From positions 1-64,000 of the forward strand of contig NZ_JBHRTR010000037.1 of assembly GCF_042646425.1 (NCBI RefSeq): 64,000 nucleotides of DNA, written 5' to 3'. The notes beneath the pieces were generated by a model. The model made no database searches. It was not told the DNA's origin and was given only the letters and a program-made list of their open reading frames with translations. Shown here piece after piece: positions 53,878-62,144 of this stretch (positions within the stretch are counted from its first letter, which is position 1; each line of letters starts with the position of its first letter). The DNA comes from Marinibaculum pumilum (lineage in GTDB: Bacteria > Pseudomonadota > Alphaproteobacteria > Ferrovibrionales > Ferrovibrionaceae). The position numbers and the translations under genes were made by a program.

Positions 53878-54569
53878 GTGGCGCCGGTGGCGGGGTGCTC
53901 ACCGCCTATGTCGACGTCAAGAGCCCCTATGCCTATCTGGCCCTGGACCCGACCCGGAAGCTGGCCCGGGATTGCGGCGTGACGTTGGACTGGCTGCCGC
54001 TGACCCTGAACATCCCGGACTATCTGGGCAGCGCCCGGCTGGATGCTGACGGTCGGGTGATCGAGCAGGACCGGACCGCCCATCAATGGCGCAAAGTGAA
54101 GTATTCCTACATGGATGTGCGCCGCTACGCCAACCTGCGCGGCCTGACGATCCGCGGCACGCAGAAGATCTGGGATTCCTCGATCGCCTCGATCGCCATG
54201 CTCTATGCGCGCGGGCAGGACCGGGCGATCGTGGACCGCTTCCTGGACCTGGCCTTCCCGCCGTTCTGGCGGCGGGAACTGGATATCGAGGATGCCTCGG
54301 TGATCGCTGGCCTGCTGGCGGAAGCCGGGGCCGACACGGCCGGTTTCGCGGCCTGGCTGGCCGGGCCAGGGCGGGCCATGCACGACAGCCTGCGGGCGGA
54401 GGCGGAGGAAGCCGGCGTCTTCGGCGTGCCGTTCTACCGCTGGCAGGACGAGGGCTTCTGGGGGCGGGAGCAGCTTCCGCTGGTCCGCTACCGCATCACC
54501 GGGGAACTGCCGGCCAATGCCGCCGATCTGGGCATGTCGCCGGTTGACAGCGGCGAAGGGGCTGGCTAG
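53874..54569 (+). CDS. DsbA-fold isomerase (HCCA isomerase type), third copy
   Basis: 231 residues. TAYVDVKSPYAYLALDPTRKLARD has the HCCA isomerase N-terminus with Ala in the SPYxY turn; EAGVFGVPFYRWQDEGFWGREQL is the conserved C-terminal segment. Distinct from the two tandem copies at 29.9-31.3 kb (which share VRIPGFF), so not a recent duplicate of them. The GTG at 53874 overlaps the VOC gene's stop by 4 nt. A well-formed intrinsic terminator follows 22 bp after its stop. Confidence 0.8.
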   Translation: MSGAGGGVLTAYVDVKSPYAYLALDPTRKLARDCGVTLDWLPLTLNIPDYLGSARLDADGRVIEQDRTAHQWRKVKYSYMDVRRYANLRGLTIRGTQKIWDSSIASIAMLYARGQDRAIVDRFLDLAFPPFWRRELDIEDASVIAGLLAEAGADTAGFAAWLAGPGRAMHDSLRAEAEEAGVFGVPFYRWQDEGFWGREQLPLVRYRITGELPANAADLGMSPVDSGEGAG

Positions 54570-54591
54570 AAACCGCGGCTCGGAACGGCGT

Positions 54592-54638
54592 GCGCCGGTG
54601 CGGACGGGGGCGACCCCATCCCCGGCGCGCGTTTTTTT
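54592..54638. terminator. Intrinsic terminator after the isomerase gene
   Basis: GCGCCGG (54592-54598) pairs with CCGGCGC (54622-54628), with an inner GGGG/CCCC pairing, followed after three bases by TTTTTTT (54632-54638). It lies between the plus-strand isomerase gene and rpmJ, 42 bp before the rpmJ start, so it may also attenuate rpmJ when read from upstream. Confidence 0.75.
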
Positions 54639-54679
54639 GTCCGGTTTTCGGTTGTTTCTGGTTTCGGTTGGGTCCGGTC

Positions 54680-54805
54680 ATGAAAGTCATCAATTCGCTG
54701 AAGTCGGCGAAGAAGCGCGAGCGTAACTGCCGCGTCATTCGCCGCCGCGGTCGCGTCTACGTCATCAACAAGAAGAACCCGCGCTTCAAGGCCCGCCAGG
54801 GCTGA
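54680..54805 (+). CDS. rpmJ: 50S ribosomal protein L36 (zinc-less, 41 residues)
   Basis: 41 residues, MKVINSLKSAKKRERN..., ending RGRVYVINKKNPRFKARQG, the long alphaproteobacterial form of L36. The zinc-ribbon CxxC and C/H ligands are absent; only C17 remains, so it is the zinc-independent type that functions when zinc is scarce. Binds 23S rRNA in the large subunit. Preceded by a T/G-rich leader (54640-54678) instead of a clear Shine-Dalgarno site. Monocistronic, with a hairpin at 54978-55000 downstream. Confidence 0.93.
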   Translation: MKVINSLKSAKKRERNCRVIRRRGRVYVINKKNPRFKARQG

Positions 54806-54938
54806 ACCCCCTGGGGCTGAGGCATTCAGGGTTGACGATCCGGTCCTGTCCCATCGTTGCGGGACTGTGCGGGTCTTGCGCGCGCTGACGCGCCACGGGA
54901 CAGGTCTGTCCCGGCGGGAGCAGGATTCGCCGCAGCCC

Positions 54939-55000
54939 GATCCCACATTCTGATCCCACATTCTGATCCAGGTATCCGGCCGCCGGCATTCCCGGCGGCC
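54939..55000. repeat. 13-bp tandem repeat and terminator hairpin
   Basis: GATCCCACATTCT occurs twice back to back (54939-54951, 54952-54964) with a further GATCC. Just after comes GGCCGCCGG, loop CATTC, CCGGCGGCC (54978-55000) and TTGTC, a likely terminator for rpmJ. The remaining 54806-55113 stretch is GC-rich, with a GCCGC-GAA-GCGGC hairpin near 55091-55103 and a CGGGTCAAG remnant like the palindromic elements, and no gene. Confidence 0.55.
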
Positions 55001-55113
55001 TTGTCATGCGGGGCGCCGCCGCCCCATCATCCTCCGAAGACAGAGAAATCGGGCGAAGCCGGAATCCGGTCCTGTCGCCCCCGGGTCAAGCCGCGAAGCG
55101 GCGGGAGGTGATC

Positions 55114-56601
55114 GTGCAGATGCCGGAACCGGACCAGGCGGCAATCGCCGCCCGGCCGCGGCTGCTGGAAGGCTTGCGCCGCATCGTGCCGGCGGACAGC
55201 GTGATCGCCGACGATGCCTCCCTCGGCGCCTTCGAGAGCGACGGCCTGACCGCCTATCGCCAGCGCCCGCTGGCCACCGTCCTGCCGGAGACAGTCGACC
55301 AGGTCGCGGCGATCCTGAAGCTGTGCCAGGACCTGGGCATCAAGGTGGTGCCGCGCGGTGCCGGGACGTCGCTGTCCGGCGGCGCGCTGCCGCTGGCGGA
55401 CGGGCTGCTGCTGGGCATGGCGAAGTTCAACCGGGTGCTGGACATTGACCTGGAGAATCGCTGCGCGGTGGTGCAGCCCGGCGTCACCAACCTTGGTGTG
55501 ACCCAGGCGGTGCAGGATCTGGGCTACTACTACGCCCCCGACCCGTCCAGCCAGATCGCCTGCACCATCGGCGGCAATGTCGCGGAGAATTCGGGCGGCG
55601 TTCACTGCCTGAAATACGGCCTGACCACCAACAACATCCTGGGTGTCGAGCTGGTCCTGATGACCGGCGAGGTGCTGCGCCTGGGCGGCCGCCACCTGGA
55701 TGCCGGCGGGCTGGACCTGATGGGCCTGGTCTGCGGCTCTGAAGGGCTGCTGGGCGTGATCACCGAGGTGACCGTGCGCATCCTGCCGAAGCCGCAGAGT
55801 CAGGCAGCGCTGCTGCTGGCCTTCGACGCGGTGGAAGCGGCCGGCGCTTGTGTGGCGCGGGTGATCGGTGCCGGCATCGTGCCCGCCGGGATGGAGATGA
55901 TGGACCGGCCGGCGATCCACGCCGCCGAGGATTTCGTTCATGCCGGCTATCCGCGCGACGCGGAGGCATTGCTGATCGTCGAGCTGGACGGCCCGGAGGA
56001 GGAGGTGGCCGAGAGCATCGCCGAGGTGGAGGCGATCGCCCGGACCTGCGGCGCCACCTCCGCCCGGGTGTCCGGCAGCGAGGAGGAGCGTCTGGCCTTC
56101 TGGGCCGGGCGCAAGGCGGCCTTCCCGGCGGTCGGCCGGATCTCGCCCGACTATTACTGCATGGACGGCACGATCCCGCGCGCCCGGCTGTCCGAAGTGC
56201 TGACGCGGATGAACGAGATGTCGGCCCGCTACGGCCTGCGGGTCGCCAACGTGTTCCATGCCGGCGACGGCAATCTGCACCCGCTGATCCTGTACGATGC
56301 CAACGCGCCCGGCGAGCTGGAGCGGGCGGAGGCGTTCGGCGCCGAGATCCTGACCCTCTGCGTCGAGGTCGGCGGGGTGCTGACCGGCGAGCATGGCGTC
56401 GGCGTGGAAAAGCGCGACCTGATGGGCACCATGTTCGATGCCGGCGACCTGGCGCACCAGGAGCGCATGAAATGCGCCTTCGACCCGGACCATCGGCTGA
56501 ACCCGGGGAAGATGTTCCCGGAGCTGCATCGCTGCGCGGAACTGGGCCGCATGCATATCCATCGCGGCCAGATGCCGTTTCCCGATATCCCGCGCTTCTG
56601 A
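55114..56601 (+). CDS. glcD: Glycolate oxidase subunit GlcD (FAD-linked)
   Basis: 495 residues. FAD-binding type 4 domain: VVPRGAGTSLSGGALPLADG, DPSSQIACTIGGNVAENSGGVHCLKYG and GSEGLLGVITEVTVRILP; the C-terminal domain ends with VFHAGDGNLHPLILYD and LTGEHGVGVEKRDLM, in which the His residues bind the substrate. Oxidises glycolate (or a related 2-hydroxy acid) to glyoxylate. Start GTG 55114 follows GGGAGG by 5 nt; an ATG at 55120 is the alternative. The stop shares a base with glcE (TGATG). Confidence 0.93.
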   Translation: MQMPEPDQAAIAARPRLLEGLRRIVPADSVIADDASLGAFESDGLTAYRQRPLATVLPETVDQVAAILKLCQDLGIKVVPRGAGTSLSGGALPLADGLLLGMAKFNRVLDIDLENRCAVVQPGVTNLGVTQAVQDLGYYYAPDPSSQIACTIGGNVAENSGGVHCLKYGLTTNNILGVELVLMTGEVLRLGGRHLDAGGLDLMGLVCGSEGLLGVITEVTVRILPKPQSQAALLLAFDAVEAAGACVARVIGAGIVPAGMEMMDRPAIHAAEDFVHAGYPRDAEALLIVELDGPEEEVAESIAEVEAIARTCGATSARVSGSEEERLAFWAGRKAAFPAVGRISPDYYCMDGTIPRARLSEVLTRMNEMSARYGLRVANVFHAGDGNLHPLILYDANAPGELERAEAFGAEILTLCVEVGGVLTGEHGVGVEKRDLMGTMFDAGDLAHQERMKCAFDPDHRLNPGKMFPELHRCAELGRMHIHRGQMPFPDIPRF

Positions 56602-57863
56602 TGTCGGCGGCTTCCCCGGCGCATTTCGGCCCGCAGCATGAAAACCAGGTCCGCGAGGCCGTGGCCTGGGCGGCGGCGGAAGGCGTGCCGCTGGCTGTCC
56701 GCGGCCGCGGCAGCAAGGAGGGGATCGGGCGGCCGGTGCAGGCCGGCGCGACCCTGGATCTCTCGAGCCTCAGCGGCATTCTGCTCTACGAGCCGGAGGA
56801 ACTGGTGCTGAGCGCCGCCGCCGGCACCTCGCTGGCGGAGGTGCAGGCCGCCCTGGACGATCGCGCGCAGCAGCTGGCCTTCGAACCCTTCCGGCCCCAG
56901 GCGCTGCTGGGTGCTGCCGATGCCGGCAGCCTGGGCGGCTGCCTGGCGGTCAACCTTGCAGGCCCCCGGCGGCCGCAGGCGGGGGCGGCGCGCGACCATT
57001 TCCTGGGCGCCCGCGCCGTGTCCGGCCGTGGCGAGGCCTTCAAGACCGGCGGGCGGGTGGTCAAGAACGTCACCGGCTACGACCTCTGCAAGCTGCTGGC
57101 GGGCTCCTTCGGCACCCTGGCGGTGATGACCACGGTCACGGTGAAGGTGCTGCCCCGGCCGAAGAAGACCCGCACCCTGCTGCTGTTCGGCCAACCGGTG
57201 GAGGCGGCCGGAGCCGCGATGCGCCGGGCGATGGGCGCGCCGCTGGATGTCAGCGCGGCGGCATGGCTGCCGGCCGGGCTGGCGGCCGGCTGCGGCGTGG
57301 ACCGCGCCGCCGCTCCCGGCACGGCCGTCACCGCCCTGCGCCTGGAGGGCACCGCCATCTCGGTCGCCGAGCGTTGCGCGGCGCTGCGGCGCCTGCTGGG
57401 CGGCGGGGCGGAGATGGAGGAACTGCACAGCCACAACTCGGCCGCGTTCTGGGCCGCGGTCCGCGATGCCGCGCCGCTGGCGGCACCGGCCGAGCGGCCG
57501 GTCTGGCGCATCGCCCTGCCGCCGACCGGCGGTCCGTCCTTCCTGGCGGCGGCGGAGGCGGAGGGCCTGCTGGGCGACGGCGCCGCCTTCCTGGACTGGG
57601 CCGGCGGGCTGGTCTGGCTCGCCGCCGCGGCTTCTGCCGCGGACGGCCATGCCGCGGCCCTGCGCCGGCTGCTGCAGGCCCATGGCGGCGGCCATGCGAC
57701 CCTGCTGCGCGGGCCGGAGGCGCTGCGCCTGGCGGTGCCCGTCTTCCAGCCCCAGGCGCCCGGCCTGGCGGCGCTGGCGGAGCGGATCCGGGCGGGGATG
57801 GATCCGCAGGGGGTGCTCAATCCCGGCCGGCTTGCGGCCGATCCGCCCGGCGCCGGCGGCTAG
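56601..57863 (+). CDS. glcE: Glycolate oxidase subunit GlcE (FAD-linked)
   Basis: 420 residues; a shorter FAD-binding type 4 protein with PLAVRGRGSKEGIGRPV, SLGGCLAVNLAGPRRPQAG, FKTGGRVVKNVTGYDLCKLLAGSFG, and GSFGTLAVMTTVTVKVLP. Second flavin-binding subunit of the membrane-associated glycolate dehydrogenase. The C-terminus closes with the expected MDPQGVLNPGR. Overlaps glcD by 1 nt and precedes glcF by 16 bp. Confidence 0.92.
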   Translation: MSAASPAHFGPQHENQVREAVAWAAAEGVPLAVRGRGSKEGIGRPVQAGATLDLSSLSGILLYEPEELVLSAAAGTSLAEVQAALDDRAQQLAFEPFRPQALLGAADAGSLGGCLAVNLAGPRRPQAGAARDHFLGARAVSGRGEAFKTGGRVVKNVTGYDLCKLLAGSFGTLAVMTTVTVKVLPRPKKTRTLLLFGQPVEAAGAAMRRAMGAPLDVSAAAWLPAGLAAGCGVDRAAAPGTAVTALRLEGTAISVAERCAALRRLLGGGAEMEELHSHNSAAFWAAVRDAAPLAAPAERPVWRIALPPTGGPSFLAAAEAEGLLGDGAAFLDWAGGLVWLAAAASAADGHAAALRRLLQAHGGGHATLLRGPEALRLAVPVFQPQAPGLAALAERIRAGMDPQGVLNPGRLAADPPGAGG

Positions 57864-57879
57864 GGGCGAGGGAGAGGCG

Positions 57880-59229
57880 ATGCAGACCCATTTCAGCCTG
57901 GCGCAGCTGGCGGATCCGGCGACCCGGGAATCGGAACAGATCCTGCGCAACTGCGTGCATTGCGGCTTCTGCACGGCGACCTGCCCGACCTATGTCCTGC
58001 TGGGCGACGAACGCGACAGCCCGCGCGGCCGCATCTACCTGATCAAGGAGATGCTGGAGGGCGGGGGAACGCCCGACCCGGCCACCGTCACCCATATCGA
58101 CCGCTGCCTGTCCTGCCTCAGCTGCATGACGACCTGCCCTTCCGGCGTGCACTACATGCATCTGGTCGACCATGGTCGCGCCTATGTGCAGGAACATTAC
58201 CGGCGGCCGGTTGCGGAACGTGCGCTGCGCGCGCTCCTCGCCGCGGTACTGCCGCGCCCCGGGCTGTTCCGGCTGGCGATGCGGGGCGCGTCCCTCGCGC
58301 GGCTGGGCCGGGGATTGCTGCCGCGCGGGGGTGCGCTGGCGGCACGTCTGCGGGCCATGCTGGAGCTGGCGCCGGAGGCGCTGCCGCCGGCGCAAGCGCT
58401 GCCCGGCGGCAGCGTCTTTCCGGCGGAGGGGCCGCGGCGGCGGCGGGTCGCCCTGCTGGCCGGCTGCGTGCAGCAGACGCTGGCGCCGCAGATCAACGCG
58501 GCGACGATCCGCCTGCTCACCCGTCATGGCTGCGAGGTGGTGGTGCCCGACGGCCTGGGATGCTGCGGCGCCCTGGTCCACCATCTGGGGCGCGAGGCGG
58601 ATGCGCATGCCGCGGCGCGGGCCAATGTCCGGGCGCTGCGGCGGGCGGAAGCTGCGGGCGCCTTCGATGCCCTGCTGGTCAATGCCTCCGGCTGCGGCAC
58701 CATGCTGAAGGATTACGGCTTCCTGCTGCGCGAGGATCCGGAGCTGGCCGGCGCGGCCGCGGATCTGGCTGCGCGGACGCGGGACATCAGCGAATTCTGC
58801 GCCGCCGGCGCGGCAGAGGGGCTGGACCTGTCGGCGGCCCGCGCGCCGCGGCCGCTGCGGGTGGCCTATCACGCGGCCTGCTCGCTGCAGCACGGCCAGA
58901 AGGTGGTTGCCGCGCCGCGGCGGCTGCTGGCGGATGCCGGCTTCGAGCTGCGGGAGATCGCCGAGGGGCATCTGTGCTGCGGTTCGGCCGGGACCTACAA
59001 CATCCTGCAGCCGGAACTGGCGGGCCGGCTGCGCGACCGCAAGGCCGGCCATGTCGGGCGTACCGGCGCCGATGTCCTGGCCACGGGCAATATCGGCTGC
59101 CTGACCCAGCTGGCGCCGGTCCTGGAGATGCCGGCGGTTCATACGGTGGAGCTGCTGGACTGGGCGACCGGCGGGCCGGCGCCCGCAGGCCTCGACCTGG
59201 TGGCCGGCCCGCTTGCCGCGGCGGGGTAG
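57880..59229 (+). CDS. glcF: Glycolate oxidase iron-sulfur subunit GlcF
   Basis: 449 residues. Two 4Fe-4S motifs, CVHCGFCTATCP (residues 25-36) and CLSCLSCMTTCP (76-87), then two CCG-type cysteine-rich domains (GCCGALVHHLG and CCGSAGTYN). Carries electrons from GlcDE to quinone. Start has GGGAGAGGCG just upstream. Last gene of the glcDEF operon. No GlcC-like regulator is adjacent. Confidence 0.93.
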   Translation: MQTHFSLAQLADPATRESEQILRNCVHCGFCTATCPTYVLLGDERDSPRGRIYLIKEMLEGGGTPDPATVTHIDRCLSCLSCMTTCPSGVHYMHLVDHGRAYVQEHYRRPVAERALRALLAAVLPRPGLFRLAMRGASLARLGRGLLPRGGALAARLRAMLELAPEALPPAQALPGGSVFPAEGPRRRRVALLAGCVQQTLAPQINAATIRLLTRHGCEVVVPDGLGCCGALVHHLGREADAHAAARANVRALRRAEAAGAFDALLVNASGCGTMLKDYGFLLREDPELAGAAADLAARTRDISEFCAAGAAEGLDLSAARAPRPLRVAYHAACSLQHGQKVVAAPRRLLADAGFELREIAEGHLCCGSAGTYNILQPELAGRLRDRKAGHVGRTGADVLATGNIGCLTQLAPVLEMPAVHTVELLDWATGGPAPAGLDLVAGPLAAAG

Positions 59230-59300
59230 TGGCAGGGGGGATAGCGGTAGCGGAATAGCGTCATCTTGCCGGCCGCAGGGCGGCACCCTACCATCAGGGC

Positions 59301-59927
59301 ATGACCCAGAAACCTGCTGCTGCCATGACGGCTGTCATGGGTCTGGCGGTGCTGCTGCCGGCCCTGGCTTTCACACCCGCCGCCGCGGACGAGACCGCCG
59401 CGGCGACGCCTGCACCCGACGCCGCAGAGGCGGAGACACCGAGCCGCGCGGAGCGGCTCAACAGGCTGTACGAAACCCTCCGCGAAAGCGGCAACCGCGC
59501 CACTGCGGAACAGGTGGAGCAGCGAATCCTCACCCTTTGGGCGGAATCCGGCAGCCCCACTGCCGACCTGCTGCTGGGCGCCGGTACCCGGCTGATGAAC
59601 GATGGCGACCTGGCCCACGCCATGGACCTGTTCTATGCCGTGATCGAGCTGAAGCCCGACTTCGCGGAGGCCTGGAACAAGCGCGCGACCCTCTACTACC
59701 TGCTGGAGGAGTACGAGCTGTCGCTGGCGGATATCGAGAGGGTGCTCGAGCTGGAGCCCCGCCATTTCGGCGCGCTGTCCGGCCGCGGCCTGATCATGGA
59801 CGAACTGGACCGCAAGGCGGAAGCCTATGAGGCCTTCCGCCGGGCGCTGGCGGTCAACCCGTTCATGCCTGGCCTGAAGTCGCGGGTCGAGGCGCTGCAG
59901 CCCGTTGTCCGCGGCCGCAAGATCTAG
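59301..59927 (+). CDS. Periplasmic TPR-repeat protein
   Basis: 208 residues with a signal peptide (AVMGLAVLLPALAFTPAAADE). After an Ala/Glu-rich spacer come tetratricopeptide units: LLLGAGTRLMNDGDLAHAMDLFYAVIELKPDF, AEAWNKRATLYYLLEEYELSLADIERVLELEPRH and GALSGRGLIMDELDRKAEAYEAFRRALAVNPF. TPR scaffolds bind partner proteins, often at the envelope. Stand-alone. The gene's last 11 bp, including the stop codon, are duplicated in tandem right after it. Confidence 0.82.
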   Translation: MTQKPAAAMTAVMGLAVLLPALAFTPAAADETAAATPAPDAAEAETPSRAERLNRLYETLRESGNRATAEQVEQRILTLWAESGSPTADLLLGAGTRLMNDGDLAHAMDLFYAVIELKPDFAEAWNKRATLYYLLEEYELSLADIERVLELEPRHFGALSGRGLIMDELDRKAEAYEAFRRALAVNPFMPGLKSRVEALQPVVRGRKI

Positions 59928-59938
59928 GCAAGATCTAG
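59917..59938. repeat. 11-bp tandem duplication spanning a stop codon
   Basis: GCAAGATCTAG at 59917-59927 (ending in the TAG of the TPR gene) is repeated exactly at 59928-59938. A fresh slippage event or micro-duplication; it leaves the protein unchanged because the first TAG is still used. Confidence 0.7.
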
Positions 59939-59968
59939 ACGCGCCTGAACGTTCCCTTGTTCATCGCG

Positions 59969-59987
59969 CCGCGGGGCTGTCCCGCGG
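59969..59987. terminator. Hairpin between convergent genes
   Basis: CCGCGGG, loop GCTGT, CCCGCGG (59969-59987) lies between the convergent TPR and histidine-kinase genes, 10 bp from the latter's stop. A bidirectional terminator is possible, though no T-run flanks it. Confidence 0.4.
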
Positions 59988-59996
59988 ACATTGCGG

Positions 59997-61154
59997 TCAC
60001 CCGGCAGCGCCGCGAGTCGGTGCTGCGGGCGGCGCCTTCGGAACGGCGGCGGGCAGCAGGACGGTCGCGATCGTGCCCCGACCGGGGCTGCTGTCGATCC
60101 TTAGCCGACCGCCGAGCAGCTTCGCGACATGGTCGCAGAACGGCAGACCGAGGCCCGTGCCGCCCTTGCGATGCACCTGCCCGAACGGTTCGAGGGCGAC
60201 CGCGATGCCGGCGGCATCCATCCCCGGCCCCCGATCCTCGACCGAGAACCAGCGGAAGCCCTCGGCCTCGCCGGTGGCCATTCGGACCGTGGCCCCTTCG
60301 GGGCTGAAGCGGATCGCGTTGGACAGCAGGTTGATGGCGACCTGGCAGAGCCGTCGCTGGTCGCCGATCACCATCCGGGCCGCGCGCTCCGAAGCGACGG
60401 ACAGGTCGACCCGGACGCCGTGCTGCGCGGCGAGCGGCGACAGCGCGGTCAGCGCCTCCTGCAGCACCGCGGCAAGGTCGACCGGCAGCCGGTCGAGCTG
60501 CATCTCGCCGGCTTCCGCCTTTGCATAATCGAGGATGTCGTTGACCAGGCCGAGCATATGCTCGGCGCTCTGCCGCAAGGCCGCATGATACCGGGGATGC
60601 TCCTCCGCCTCGCCGGCAGGCGACATCTCCAGCAGTTGCAGATAGCCGAGCATGCCGTTCAACGGCTGCCGCAGTTCGTGGCTCAGGGTGGCGAAGAAGC
60701 GCGAGCGGGCCTGTTGCGCCGCTTCCGCCTTGCGCCGCGCCGTGTCGAGGGCGGCGAGGGTTTCCGCCCTCTGGATCGCGTGCAGGATGGTCTGGGCGGC
60801 CTGCCTGCCGTTGGTTTCGCCCTTTTCCAGATAGGCCTGGGCGCCGATCTCGATCGCGCGCAGCCCCACGGATTCCTCGTCCAGGCCGGTCAGGACGACC
60901 AGCGGCAGGTCCCGGCAGAGGCTGCGCACGGCCTCCAGGGTTTCCAGGCCCTGATAGGGTCCCAGGCCAAGGTCGGTGACCACGGTGTCGAAGCGGTCCT
61001 GCCGCAGCGCCGCGGCGGCAGCTTCCATGCCATTGGCGACGGTGATCTCGAAGCGGTGCAGGCGCCAGTCGCCGATCATGTCGGCGAAGATCTCCGCGTC
61101 TTCGGGATCGTCCTCGATCAGCAGGACGCGGATCCCATCGCCCACCGGCTTCAT
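59997..61154 (-). CDS. Response regulator-histidine kinase hybrid
   Basis: 385 residues. REC domain first (1-125): acidic pair in LLIEDDPEDAE, phospho-acceptor D61 (VVTDLGLG), T89, K111 (YLEKGE). Then a HisKA helix with H159 (FFATLSHELRQPLNGMLGYLQLL), and an ATPase with N box NLLSNAIRFSPEG, G1 DRGPGMD, and G2 GTGLGLPF. No membrane segment, so cytosolic. The REC-to-kinase order suggests that phosphorylation by another kinase controls this one. No partner response regulator with an output domain is next to it. The stop is in an Ala/Pro-rich tail. Confidence 0.88.
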   Translation of the reverse strand: MKPVGDGIRVLLIEDDPEDAEIFADMIGDWRLHRFEITVANGMEAAAAALRQDRFDTVVTDLGLGPYQGLETLEAVRSLCRDLPLVVLTGLDEESVGLRAIEIGAQAYLEKGETNGRQAAQTILHAIQRAETLAALDTARRKAEAAQQARSRFFATLSHELRQPLNGMLGYLQLLEMSPAGEAEEHPRYHAALRQSAEHMLGLVNDILDYAKAEAGEMQLDRLPVDLAAVLQEALTALSPLAAQHGVRVDLSVASERAARMVIGDQRRLCQVAINLLSNAIRFSPEGATVRMATGEAEGFRWFSVEDRGPGMDAAGIAVALEPFGQVHRKGGTGLGLPFCDHVAKLLGGRLRIDSSPGRGTIATVLLPAAVPKAPPAAPTRGAAG

Positions 61155-61163
61155 GGCGATGCG

Positions 61164-61559
61164 TCAGCCGCGCGGCGCGGCACAGGTGACGAAGGTCTGC
61201 TGTTCGCCGTCGCTGTTCGGCCGGCGCTCGATCGTCACCAGGCCGCCGGGTGCGAAGGTGCATTCCCCGACCGGCACCCAGGTCGACCGGACGGTGACCG
61301 TCAGCGTGTCGGTGCTGGGGATGCCGCGCATGCAGAAGCGGCCGAAGGTCTGCTCCGCGATCCGCATCTGCTGCGGCGGCCCGTCGCCGATCTGCAGGCG
61401 GATCGGCCAGGAAAAGTCGGTGGTGTTGTTGATGTCCGCGCAGGGCGTTCCCGACTGCGCGGCCGCGGGCTGCTGGGCGGCGAGGGCAAGCAGCATTGCG
61501 CCCAGGCCGGCACACAATGTCAGCGCGGGCCGTCTGGCGGCTGCGGCGTGTCGCTTCAT
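61164..61559 (-). CDS. Small secreted Cys-containing protein
   Basis: 131 residues from MKRHAAAARR, with a signal peptide cut after QPAAAQ. The mature part has four cysteines (TPCAD, FGRFCMRG, GECTFA, VTCAAP), enough for two disulfides, and a beta-rich look. GGGAGGCG lies 6 nt before the ATG at 61559; an in-frame ATG at 61577 has no such site. Lies 9 bp upstream of the kinase gene on the same strand, so co-expressed, and could be a sensor partner or unrelated. No domain recognised. Confidence 0.6.
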   Translation of the reverse strand: MKRHAAAARRPALTLCAGLGAMLLALAAQQPAAAQSGTPCADINNTTDFSWPIRLQIGDGPPQQMRIAEQTFGRFCMRGIPSTDTLTVTVRSTWVPVGECTFAPGGLVTIERRPNSDGEQQTFVTCAAPRG

Positions 61560-61627
61560 TTCATCGCCTCCCTGCATCTGAGGATCTGGGCGTTCAGGAT
61601 CCCGGGTCCGCAGAGCCGCAGCCGGCG

Positions 61628-61909
61628 CTACTGGCCGGGCGCCCGCATGTCCAGGGCATCCAGGTAGAGGTCCAGCAGCGCCTCCTGTTCGGCGCGGTCG
61701 GCCTTGTCCATCTTACGGATGCGGATCACCTGGCGCAGGATCTTGGTGTCGAAGCCATGCGCCTTGGCTTCGGCATAGACCTGCTTCACATCCTCCGCCA
61801 GGGCCTGCTTCTCCTCCTCCAGGCGCTCGATCCGGGCCACGATCTGGCGCAGATGCTCGCCTCCGAAATTGTCGCCGCCCGATTTCGGCGCGTCCGAATG
61901 CTCTGCCAT
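61628..61909 (-). CDS. gapR: GapR nucleoid-associated protein (DUF2312)
   Basis: 93 residues, one helical domain: LRQIVARIERLEEEKQALAEDVKQVYAEAKAHGFDTKILRQVIRIRK, which is the DUF2312 coiled coil and basic DNA-clamp part, then MDKADRAEQEALLDLYLDAL. GapR tetramers encircle overtwisted AT-rich DNA ahead of replication and transcription forks in Caulobacter and are near-universal in alphaproteobacteria. Start is ATG 61909 (MAEHSDAP). A GTG 24 bp upstream could extend it. Good marker of the class. Confidence 0.92.
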   Translation of the reverse strand: MAEHSDAPKSGGDNFGGEHLRQIVARIERLEEEKQALAEDVKQVYAEAKAHGFDTKILRQVIRIRKMDKADRAEQEALLDLYLDALDMRAPGQ

Positions 61910-62049
61910 CAACCACTCCATCCTGCGGGACACAGGTTCCCCATTGACTAACCTGGCCGGCGATCAATCTGCCCGGGACCGTTCTCCGGCGGTGCGGCCA
62001 TGGGATCGTCACAGGGTCCCTGACGGCGCAGCGCCGCCCGCGTCCGGAA

Positions 62050-62070
62050 GCGCGGGCTTTTAGCCCGCGC
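62050..62070. terminator. Hairpin downstream of DUF1244 gene
   Basis: GCGCGGGC, loop TTTTA, GCCCGCGC (62050-62070), 75-95 bp past the minus-strand DUF1244 stop and upstream of gapR. No T-run follows. The rest of the 235-bp gap has nothing I can assign. Confidence 0.4.
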
Positions 62071-62144
62071 CCGGCATGGCCGCAAGCACCGGAGGCGAGT
62101 CGACCGGAACGGCCCGCCGGTATCTGCAGGTCTGCCGGCGCAGC

